DNA of 64,000 nucleotides from Aplectana chamaeleonis. Taxonomy: Eukaryota > Nematoda > Chromadorea > Rhabditida > Cosmocercidae. Below are positions 33,935 to 43,298 of this stretch, piece after piece; position 1 is the first letter of the stretch, and each line of letters begins with the position of its first letter. The notes beneath the pieces are model-generated. The model searched no databases. It was not told the origin of the DNA and was given only the letters and a program-made list of their open reading frames with translations. The stretch covers positions 62,001 to 126,000 of the forward strand of contig JAPDOI010001221.1 in assembly GCA_029168955.1 (NCBI GenBank), in the 5' to 3' direction. A program made the translations under genes and the position numbers.

Positions 33935-34640
33935 AACAAGTTACTTGTAACATAAAAGGCCGAAAACAAGTTACTTGTAACATATCTGAGCCGATGTAAG
34001 TTACTTGCGACTTATCTCAGGTCATTTAAGTTACATGTAACATATCGGCGGGATACAGCGTGGGGTGCGCCTCCGATATGTTACATGTAACTTAAATGAC
34101 TTCAGATAATTCGCAAGTAACTTACATCAGCTTAGATATGTTACAAGTAACTTGTTAACGATTTCTGAGAAGACACTGCGTGAAGTGCGCCTCCGATATG
34201 TTACATGTAACATAAATGGCACAATATAAGTCACAAGTAACTTAAATCGGCCTAGAAGATATTTACCAGGGGGATGTACGACGCACTCGCGGGGTCAGGC
34301 TTAAGACTGGCGTTCCCGTTGGTTCAATTACCCAAGTTTGAGGTACTTGACCCCTCACCAGCAGGGAAGGCCGCGCACAGCATTTTGTTGCGTAGTGTGT
34401 GGTCTGGGACGCGCCCTCTGTGTCGCGTGTCGTCTGCGTCACGTGATGGCCACCCATAGTGAAAATTCGAATGCAAGTTGCATGTAACATAAGTGTAACT
34501 TACATGTAATATAAATTTAAGTTACATGTAACATAAATGTATGTTACATGTAATATAAATACATGTTACATGTAGTATAAATGTAAGTTACTTGAGACAT
34601 TAAAGTAGGTTACATTTATATTACAAGTAACTTGTTTTGA
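33935..34640. repeat. Cluster of GTTACATGTAAC / GTTACTTGTAAC palindromes
   Basis: At least seven exact or near palindromic 12-mers occur, for example at about 33940, 33971, 34026, 34080, 34139, 34200 and 34516, separated by TAAAT/ATATC words. A GC-rich, non-repeated block (34262-34460) sits between two subclusters. Probably MITE ends stacked together, but no outer boundary is clear. Confidence 0.65.
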
Positions 34641-34691
34641 GTAGGAATATTTCGCATCAATCTCCATGTGCGACTCTCCATAAACCTCGGC

Positions 34692-35168
34692 ATGGTAATA
34701 ATCTAGATGTCTGATGATGTTGTACTCGACACGAGGTTGGTATATCTTCTTTATGGCCGACGTTTCGGAGAAACCTCCTTCTTCAGAGCCTGAAAGGATC
34801 GAATAAGATTTGCGCTTACTCGATCAAACGTCGCCTTAAACTTACCGATTCGAGAGCCCAAATTTCCCCCGCGTGGGTGTGAGAGAGGAGGGCAGATGAA
34901 CGGTGGCTATACTATTGACTAACCGCGCTGTTTTGTTTACTGGCGAGTTCCTGGCTGGGTGAGGTTCATCTGCCCTCCTCTCTCACACCCACGCGGGGGA
35001 AATTTGGGCTCTCGAATCGGTAAGTTTAAGGCGACGTTTGATCGAGTAAGCGCAAATCTTATTCGATCCTTTCAGGCTCTGAAGAAGGAGGTTTCTCCGA
35101 AACGTCGGCCATAAAGAAGATATACCAACCTCGTGTCGAGTACAACATCATCAGACATCTAGATTAAC
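34692..35168. repeat. Near-perfect inverted repeat with arms of about 200 bp
   Basis: Outer ends TAATCTAGATGTCTGATG and CATCAGACATCTAGATTA. The arms stay essentially identical through GTACTCGACACGAGGTTGG, GGCCGACGTTTCGGAG, GAGAGCCCAAATTTCCCCC and GAGAGGAGGGCAGATGAAC, with a spacer of about 65 bases (34914-34958). It could extrude as a long cruciform. Confidence 0.9.
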
Positions 35169-35239
35169 TTGTTTTGATTTTTCTGAGTTGGCGTTTTCAT
35201 CCACTGATATTATTTATCGATCGTCTCATTCATTCCAGC

Positions 35240-35375
35240 TTCACCGCTCCGCCATGGCGTTGCCACTCGAGTATTCATAGTCTCCGCAAGCGCGTCACGC
35301 GCGTAGAAAGTATTCATATACAGCGCGGCACGCGCGTGCCGCGCTGGCGTTGAGTAGTATGAATAGCACCTTATT
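35240..35375. mobile_element. GCGCTATTCATAC MITE copy
   Basis: CCGCCATGGCG and GAGTATTCATAG at the left, GGCACGCGCGTGCCGCGC palindrome and GTAGTATGAATAGCACC at the right. Same family as 33812-33915. Confidence 0.7.
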
Positions 35376-35430
35376 TGTGCGAAATGAGATTTCGCGCTTG
35401 GCAGGGTTGCTATACACGGCGACCGGATCA

Positions 35431-36296
35431 CAGTCCGTTGCATAATTATAGGGACACCCATTTTCGCGAATACTGTTTTTTTGAACGTATCTTGGCCTGA
35501 GCTTGACAAAACTTGATGAAACTTAACATGTTATAGGGTATCGCAAACCTCGCTTTACTCACACTCTAGCTTGGGTTTTGGATGTACATTTTTTGAATAC
35601 GGGTTTATCTCCAATTTTGAGACACTAATCCAAATTAGGGCTATTTCTTCAGAAAACGGTCATAAAAAATCGAACACCCGTGCCACTTGCTTGCCATGAG
35701 AAGACCTTCAAAACAATTGAATAACATTGTGGGAAAATGATTTCATGCACAATGTTTTTTAAAAATTAATTTGGTACGAATTTATGCGATTTCGCGCCTG
35801 ACAAGTATCTCACTTCGACGTGAATGAAAAAAAGATAAGAATTGTGTATCAGTTGAGCATTGTAGGAGCCTATACAGTAAATGTTCTCAAATAATTCTAA
35901 GGCGAATAACTTTCCAGGATTCAATTTTCGAAAAAATGCTCCATTTCGCTAAATGTTTGACTTTAAAAAAATGATGCTAGAAATCAATTTCCCACAATGT
36001 TGTACAACGGTCTTGAAGGTCTTCTTGTGGCAAGCAAGTGGCACGGGTGTTTCGCATTTTTATGAACATTTTCTCAAGAAATAGCCCTAATGTGGATTAA
36101 TGCCACAAGATTGGAAATAAACTCCGTATTCAAAAATTGCAAATCCAAAACCCAAGGTAGAGTGTGAGTAAGGCACGGTTTGTAATACCCTATAACATGT
36201 TGAAGTTTCATCAAGTTTTGCTAAGCTCAGGCCAAGATACACTCAAAAGCAGTATTCGCGAAAAAAAGGGTGTCCCTATAATTATGCAACAGACTG
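35431..36296. mobile_element. Tc1/mariner-like foldback with long terminal repeats (866 bp)
   Basis: The ends CAGTCCGTTGCATAATTATA and TATAATTATGCAACAGACTG are complementary and resemble Tc1-like termini (CAGT..TTGCATAATTAT..GGACACC). A TA follows the right end; the left target is mutated to CA. The arms extend about 330 bp (AACATGTTATAGGGTAT, GGCAAGCAAGTGGCACGGGTG) with no transposase. Confidence 0.8.
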
Positions 36297-36299
36297 TAT

Positions 36300-37640
36300 A
36301 ATATCAAAAATCACTCCTAAGGTTGGACTGTGGCTTCAAGCGTTCAAAGGGCAAAAAATACGAGGATAGAAACTCTACACACTACTTAATTCAAGCGAAG
36401 TGGTCCCGAACGGAGTTAGGTCCTAGTTATACACCAGCGTTTCGCCACCGCTGGCTTCCGCGGCATGTCTGCTATTGGTCAATTTCGAAATCTGACCAAT
36501 CGCAGGCGTCCCGCAAAAATCAGCTGCACCGAATCGCCGATGTATAACTGGGGCCTTAGTCGAGTTAAAATTTTGCCTCAAACGTTGATCCTAAAGAGCT
36601 GCATTTTGTCCGCAATGTTCTTTTTCTTCAAGGTACATAAATGCCGCGCTGACCCACGACTTGAGGATCACTTTTACCGAAGACTCTGAACTTCTCAAGG
36701 GTAGTGTTCAAGATTGATGTCATAATCGAGTTCCACTCAAAAATGGGGTTGTTTGGTCGCGAGTCAACAAATAATAAGGAGCCAGCGAGCAAAATCGCTC
36801 AGAACAAGCTGAATTAACGCTTTCTAACGGACATCCGTATAGGTTAAGGGCGCAGACGAGTTTGCGCAATCTGCTAGTTTCCGCAAGCGCGCGCTAATTG
36901 CGAAATGTGCGCGAATCGATCAGGCTGGACGTAGCGTAGCTGCTTGGCGATTAGCCATCGAAAACGCTCACGGCGCCGCAAACTGGTCAGAACGGGGGCG
37001 GGGCTGGCATAGCAGGCGTAATGGGCAAACGAAATCTTCACTTCGTTGCCGTTTTTATCGATTTCTGAATCGCTTTCGCTGCTTTCTTCGACCCTATACC
37101 CACCAGCATCTGCCAGCGTAGCATTTCACACAAAAACTCCAAAACGTGTACAGCGCATTCAATGCTCTGCGCCACTGTCTTGCCACCCCGCTCCTGTTCA
37201 AACCTTAATATTTTATTAGTATTTCTGAACTTCGAAGACAGAGGAACGAAAAACGAAATTCACCTGCGATGGAAGTTATTGCTGCAACCGGAACCAGTTC
37301 CATGCACTTCTCTACATCAATATGAAACCCTTTTCCCCCATGTCGTAGCAATATCACGTTACTACGTAAGTAAAATTTTTTGTTCATGCTTCACATGTAA
37401 GAGCTTGAACTTCGTTAAGTTTTGACTCTAAAAAGGTCAGCCGCTGGATTTCCTTCCGTCAGCTGTTCGGACCAGGGCATTTTATTGAAACGTTAGCCTT
37501 TTTCACTGAATTCGAGCTCTAAAAAGAACGTAAATTTGGGGCTTCCTTTCCTGGTCTGTTCTTACAAACTGAGATTCAACAGCGCATCCGACTGAGACGA
37601 AAATATGAGCGACAGCTGTCTTAAAACTTATTAACATACA
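36300..37640. other. Transposon debris, no supportable gene
   Basis: Contains TTAA-type end remnants (GTTGGACTGTGGCTT near 36322; GGTAGTGTTCAAGAT near 36700). A GC-rich block (36840-37010) is related in inverted orientation to 53990-54180. Short frames near 37205-37425 lack motifs. Confidence 0.4.
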
Positions 37641-37792
37641 TAACATCGGCATGGATCGTGAAGAGACTTCGCGCTCATTGTTGAAGATTGGCGAAAACTC
37701 GGTGCACCTATGTTATAGCATATTGCACCGAGTTTGCGCCAACTTTCAACAGTGAACGCGAAGTCTCTTCACGATCCATGCCGACGTTACAT
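37641..37792. mobile_element. 150-bp palindromic MITE, ATCGGCATGGATC family
   Basis: ACATCGGCATGGATCGTGAAG pairs with CTTCACGATCCATGCCGACGT around a loop containing GTGCACCTATGTTATAGCAT. Copies at about 48345-48497 (with partial neighbours 48284-48344 and 48500-48575) and 56547-56692, and a fragment near 60790. Confidence 0.82.
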
Positions 37793-38279
37793 ATGTGAGC
37801 ACATGCGTTGGGGCCTTATCAGTTGACCATGATAAGTCATGACTTGCCCACAGAGACCGGGGCGCCCATGCATTGTTTTTATCTAGATAACCTTGTTTTT
37901 CCAACAATGTCTCTAGTTCCTATAGTTCTCAGGCTTGAAAGTAACGTCGAAAGTGAACTAGGCTGCCTTTAATCCGGTTCTCGGATGATTGTTATTCTTT
38001 TTTTTAAACTGTAATTTAATTGCTAATCACTGTAAACACCGAATTCGTTTTTCTTGCAGTATTTTTCTACGCTTTGTGAATATAGTCGCTGCGTTAGTTT
38101 TTGTCAAGAAAGGAACAACGCGCAAGCTGGCCGCAGCGGCCGTAGGATCTTGTTGCGACGCGGCGATTAACGCCTTTGTGGTCGCGTATGGGTGAACGGC
38201 TGCCACGACCGTTTCGTCTATTTGCGCAGTAACGGTTCGAGTGATCAAAACGTCGCCACCTTCTGAATCGTAATACACA

Positions 38280-38560
38280 CTGTGCTTCCCTGGGCCAAAT
38301 TCCGGACCGCCATTGCGTCTCTACACGCGTTGCGGCCGTACGCGCTGAAGTCAGTCGAGTTTCCAGCGCCAGAGCCTACTCAATTTGGCTTTTTTAAACA
38401 GTTTTCCCCAATGTTAATTAGTTTCCAGTTTCCAAAACCCACCTAGAGTCAACACATAGGCGGCTGCGGCGCTGGAAACACTTCCGGCTCGGAAACGCGC
38501 GGTCGCAAAGCGTATCGAGACGCAATCGCGGACCGGAATTTGTCCTAGAGTAGCACAGTA
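38280..38560. mobile_element. 283-bp CTGTGCTT-family MITE copy
   Basis: Ends TGTGCTTCCCTGGGCC and GTAGCACAGTA with the family core (CGTCTCTACACGCGTTGCGG, TTTCCAGCGCC). Slightly more diverged than the copy at 4333. Confidence 0.78.
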
Positions 38561-38794
38561 CAGGCTGCACGAATCGCACTGATACTTCTGGCTCCCTCTG
38601 GAAGGTGTTGTTGGGAATAGCGCATCTCGGTGCGCATACATATGACCTACAACTTCTGGAATAGCACCGCAGCACGGCGCGAATAAGTGCGATTCGTGGG
38701 TATCGATCGATATCTTGCCGCTCGTCGATACGGTTAGGAAAGATGACGTCGAGTTGCGCCACAATGGAACTTCAGAATCTCCCCATAGTATAAG

Positions 38795-39535
38795 GCGGTG
38801 TTCAGAGTTTTCGCGGCGCGACGCGATGGTAACGCGAAAATCGCGCCGCTCGGAAACCGAGGTGTGAACGACGCGCTGACGCTAGGCTACTACGTGCAAA
38901 TGCGTACTTCCGCAATTTTCCGTATCAAAGCCAAATTAGAAAAAAATGTGATCTTATTCTGTTCATTTCAGTGTAGCGCGTCTTTTTTATCTTTTATCTT
39001 TTATCTGTATCATTCATCGCACCTTTTTGTTTTCTTTATGGCATTTTGCTGTATTTATGACAAAGCAATAAAACAAACATCGGGAGCAAATGACGCATAG
39101 ATTTTTTGCGGAGTTGAGTGTACAGAATAGGCTGTTTTTCTCTGAAATGATATAGATTTATACGCGTGTTGTTTGTATACCATAAAAACTTCATTAACCA
39201 TATATTACAGTTTTTTTACAAATTTCAGAAGAAAAAATTGTTGGCAATTGCTTCGCGGCCATTGCAACGCAAGGCGACTCGATCGACGCGGCGTAAAATT
39301 CGATGTATCGCGTCTGTTCACTGTAAGACCGGGATCATACTTCCAGCGAAGAGCGACGCGACGCAACGTTTACCTTCAACATCGACCGAAAATCGATATG
39401 CCTGATGTGCACTGTCGCGGTCGCGCGTCGCGGTGAGTATAATACCGGCCTAAACACCTAACGATGACGCGACGCGACGTCGCGTGATCGATACATAAGC
39501 TAATTATAGCGTCGCGTCGCGCCGCGAATGAACTT
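38795..39535. repeat. GCGACGCG-rich transposon-like stretch
   Basis: Both flanks carry many GCGACGC/GCGTCGCG words (38815-38880 and 39240-39530), separated by an AT-rich centre. Similar words with ATAATACC/AGTATAAAGC contexts occur at 51600-52170. It is likely a MITE family whose ends carry CpG-rich iterons. No frame is convincing. Confidence 0.5.
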
Positions 39536-39671
39536 TAGACGTCTATTATACTTCCGCCGCCGAGCGGCGCGGCGGGATGCAATCCTACAATATCGATCGC
39601 GCCGCGCCGCATGATCAATATTACAAAAACGTACTGTGCCGCGCCGCTAGGCGGGAGTATAAACGACCCCG
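39536..39671. mobile_element. 140-bp palindromic MITE copy
   Basis: Left arm GTCTATTATACTTCCGCCGC, right arm GGCGGGAGTATAAACGACCCC. It sits at the right edge of a GCGACGCG-rich stretch. Confidence 0.75.
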
Positions 39672-40166
39672 TAGACGCCGCCTAACTTATGCACTTGCAC
39701 TGTGTTCGCGCCAACGCAGACAACGTCAGTAAGGAACCAAAGGTATCAATGCGATCCGTGCCGGCCGTAGTCACTGATCGTCAGTACATTCCTGAATCAT
39801 ACGAGATCATTGTTCATAATTGCGTTGAAGCTTTGCTTCTTGAAGAATTATTGAAATATAGACCACCTTCTAATTGTCGCAAGGAAAGTTTTTGCTATTG
39901 TTAGTGGTGAAAATCATTACAGTGTTGAAAGCAGAGTACACCCTCAGGCTTAACGTTTGTGATTTTCCTGTGACTGTGTAGTAGACCCCTATGCATGACA
40001 TTTGCCGAGTGCGATATCTCAACCACTCCAGATAAGCGAGATGTAAGCAATCGCCGCGGGCCCGCCCCTTCATTCACCACCACGGGCCACGCCCTTTTCA
40101 TTGGTCTTCGAGCTCAATAGCGGCTAGATGGATGTATGAATTTTTAGCGCGATTTAGATTTGCACC

Positions 40167-40184
40167 CCCCCCCCCCCCCCCGCC
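40167..40184. repeat. C homopolymer tract
   Basis: About eighteen consecutive C residues followed by CGCCCCC. Homopolymers of this length are prone to sequence error and slippage. Confidence 0.8.
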
Positions 40185-40256
40185 CCCACCTGGGGCGGTC
40201 CGTCTCTTCATCTTGGTTTGTTATCGAGAGCAGCGGCTGCGAATGGAGGGAAATAC

Positions 40257-41348
40257 AGGTCTGACAAGGGAACCACAATGAGTCATAGTGACCATTCCAA
40301 ATGAAATGCACTTCTCTAGAACCATTCTCGAAAGAAAAGTTCGAGTATGCCCATCGCAGCTCCCTAGACCCGCTCCGAAAAGAGTTATAGGAATTTTTTC
40401 TCTGATTTTCGTACGTAATGTAGCCTCCAAAAAGCGCGGGATTTTTACGAAAATTCGAAAACGGACCTCATAATCGTGTTCAGCGCCAAAAACTACCTCA
40501 CTAAGCAAAGTTTGGGCGAAGGAACATTTTCCAAACTTTGCGCAGACTGAGCGTTTTGGACTTGTACGAATTTTCGGTTGGGCGTTTATTTATACCAATT
40601 AGAGGGCTCTCCAAGCGTTTTAGAAAAATATTAAAGATTTGACTAAAAATTCGCTCTGGGGGGTCATTTGGGGTGCTGATCACGAATCTGAGATTAGTTT
40701 ATCGATTTTCCGAAGTTTTCGACTGCATTCGTTCACAGATTCCCATCGGGGGAGAATTTATTGGCAAATCGCGACTTTTGACGATTTCGAGAGTGCCTAA
40801 ATAGATATTGCTGAAATTGTTCCTCTGAGGGGTTATTTAGAGTGCTGAAAACGAATCTGAGGTCCGCTTATCGATTGTTGACAGATTACGGTAGATTACG
40901 TTGGGTACACGGTACATAGTTTGGTCAAAGTCTCAGATTTCTCTCAAAGTTTCTATGTGGGGGTTATTTGGGGTGCTGATCACGAATTCGGTGTCCGTTT
41001 GTCGATTATCGGAATATTGAGGTAGGTTTTGCCTTCTAAATGGCATCTTACCTACCGTAACCTACAGTAAACCTTGAAATTTTGACAAGCGAACTCCAGA
41101 ATCGTGTTCAGCACCCCAGATTACCCCTACAAACATGTTTTTAGCGAAATGAGGAGAAAAATTTAAAAACACCATAAAAATTCTATGGGCCTTACCTTGC
41201 CGCGAAGCTTTGAAAAACGCTCATAACTTTTTTCAAAGTGGGTCTAGGCAGCTGCGATGGGCATATTCGGACTTTTCGTCCGAAGATGGTTCTAGAAAAG
41301 TACATTTCATTTGGAATGGTCACATGACTTATTGTGGTTCCCTTGTGA
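40257..41348. mobile_element. Inverted-repeat element (about 1.1 kb), relative of 28789-31366
   Basis: Terminal arms pair CAAGGGAACCACAATGAGTC at about 40264 with its mirrored ATTGTGGTTCCCTTG at about 41345, and stay complementary for about 120 bases (GACCATTCCAAATGAAATG, CCCATCGCAGCT). Gene-like phrases in it are only repeats. Confidence 0.72.
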
Positions 41349-42299
41349 GACAACTCGTTGACCAATTTTTTTCCATTAAAATATAGGCATATTTGAGGAG
41401 CCGAAGCTCCGTTCGTAAAAGGCTCTGAGCGATTTCATCCTTGTGATCAGCGGAAGATTGTCTCCGAGATGAGCATCAAACCTAGAAAATATTTTTTCTG
41501 GGTGTTCGGTGTCCATCCTCAAAATAGGTTTTCAGTTTTTTTTTCTGAGCGAATATTAACATTCTGCCAATATAAAAAATTGGCAGAGCGTTAATATTCG
41601 TTCCCTATTGAGGAACAGAATCAGTTGTGGGGTGCCAAACACTTGATTCCTCCGAAAACTGATCTATAGCACCAACACAGATCAGCAAAAATCATTCAAT
41701 GGGGTAATTTTCGATATTTTCTCAAAAATTGCAACTTCTGCAGTTCATCTTCTAAGCGGAGACTTAGAGAGACAAACTGTATTAGTCAGATACTCTGACG
41801 TATTCCCCCAATCAACGATGCTTATCTTTCAAAATGCCGAAAATTTTTTAAAAAAGAAAAAAAACGAGAAAAAAAACAAAAAAACTTGATTTCCGAAAAA
41901 AATAGTCGTCAATTGTTTGCATAAACATCGTTGATTGGAAAATACCTTGTAGTATCTAACTATGAGGTTCGATGCCTTAAACACACAAATTGCTGGAGTT
42001 GATCGTTTTAAAGACACGGGGTCTTCAATCTCCAGTGAGTAGCGCCGCACATTCAATTTCGTATTTGTAGAGGCTTGGATGTGTTTCGGACCTATACAAT
42101 GACTCAGAAACTTGTAGTTGTGTTCTGCCAAACCCCCGTTGTTTGTCCTTGTCACGGGGCAGACGCCAGGCGTTTCGTGTGAAACAGTGAGCGGTCCGCA
42201 GAAAACAATACGTTAGAGAAATCGTCAAAGAGTGATGTTTTGTGATAAACAGCCAAAGTTCCAAGGCGATGAATTTGGCCCTTATAAGGAGCGGTTTCG

Positions 42300-42505
42300 T
42301 GTAACACAATTACGAGTGCCTGAGGACTTGCGAGGGATAGCCGACTTTTATATCGGCGTCCAGATAGATCTTTCCAGATAGATCTGGTCAAAATTAACTG
42401 ACCCCGAAAGGATGGAAAACATGATTGGCCTTGAGCGAGGATCGATCCCAACTGTGGCGCAGCAAGAGCAGCGCCATCTGCCACTACACCACACGAGCCG
42501 AAATG
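42300..42505 (-). repeat. tRNA-derived SINE
   Basis: On the minus strand, A box TGGTGTAGTGG (complement of 42481-42491) and B box GGATCGATCC (42439-42448) have tRNA-like spacing. They are followed by a non-tRNA body containing GGGGTCAGTTAATTTTGACC and CTCAGGCACTCGTAATTGTG. Internal pol III promoters of this form are the hallmark of SINEs. The 3' end is not defined. Confidence 0.6.
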
Positions 42506-42961
42506 CGGAATCCCCTTGAGTAATTTTCGCAGCAATGATTAGTTGCGAGAATTTATTTGCCAGAGGGCTTCTGTGTTTATTCTACCCACAACTGATTCAA
42601 CGCTCTAACAAAGCGCTAGCATGAATTTTTTCGATTTTTGGATATTCACTAACTGGACCACACCTTGCACTCAATTGTGCCATTTGAAGGCAGTCAACTT
42701 TGACGAGAAACGACAAAACGAGTTAGACAGAGCGATTAATGCGCTCTCAAACGCGTACCCACACTTACCTTAACAAAGCAAATGTTCAAGAGAAAAATGC
42801 AGAAACAAAAACGCTATAAACGTATCTCCTAATCCACTATTTTGTCGAAGAACAAAAAAAACGTCGAGACGCAGACGGTGAGAGAATGCGACGCAAGATG
42901 CAGTGATATTACTTTTAGAGACACAGACAGGAAAAGTACGCCAAGTTGAAGAACAGTTCTG

Positions 42962-43263
42962 TGTACCGTCAAGGCTGCGATGACTAAGCCGGGCGGCGCT
43001 GAGTTGAAGCGGGCGCGGGCGGCTGTGCAGCGCGGCTTCTATTAGATCGCCCCCGCAACAGGTGATTCTGCTAGCCTGCTGTCCATACTTTTAGCATAAT
43101 TCGACTTCTTCGTTCTGAAATTTACAGGAATTTAGGCAAAAGGCTTGAGAAAACATCTGAATAACAGTGGCGGGGCGATCTGATACACGCTGCGCGGCCG
43201 CGCCGCGCCCGCTTCAACTCAGCGCCGCCCGGCTTAGTCATCGCAGCCTTGACGGTACACCAT
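42962..43263. repeat. GC-rich inverted repeat just upstream of the molybdo-flavoenzyme start
   Basis: GTACCGTCAAGGCTGCGATG at 42963 pairs with CATCGCAGCCTTGACGGTAC ending at 43260. The arms continue through ACTAAGCCGGGCGGCGCTGA and TTGAAGCGGGCGCGG (about 65 bp each). The right arm ends 36 bases before the ATG at 43299. Confidence 0.88.
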
Positions 43264-43286
43264 GTGCTAGAACACTCAAAAGTAAC

Positions 43287-43295
43287 GTGTTACAG
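43287..43295 (+). promoter_or_regulatory. Possible trans-splice acceptor before the first molybdo-flavoenzyme exon
   Basis: The sequence GTGTTACAG ends three bases before the chosen ATG at 43299. Nematode spliced-leader acceptors resemble TTTCAG and often sit this close to the start codon. The reading frame stays open upstream through a GC-rich inverted-repeat arm, which makes the upstream in-frame ATG (43167) implausible. An ordinary cis-splice acceptor from an upstream exon is the alternative. Confidence 0.4.
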
Positions 43296-43298
43296 CAA

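Noticed and set aside
33935..34640. CRISPR-like array
   Set aside because: Palindromes are irregularly spaced, spacers are short AT words, and the host is eukaryotic.
38027..38278. Frames on both strands near a TTTTTCTTGCAG acceptor
   Set aside because: Protein-like on either strand (VAAVHPYATTKALIAASQQ minus; hydrophobic plus), but no partner exon or donor fits and it adjoins a CTGTGCTT MITE; cannot be decided.
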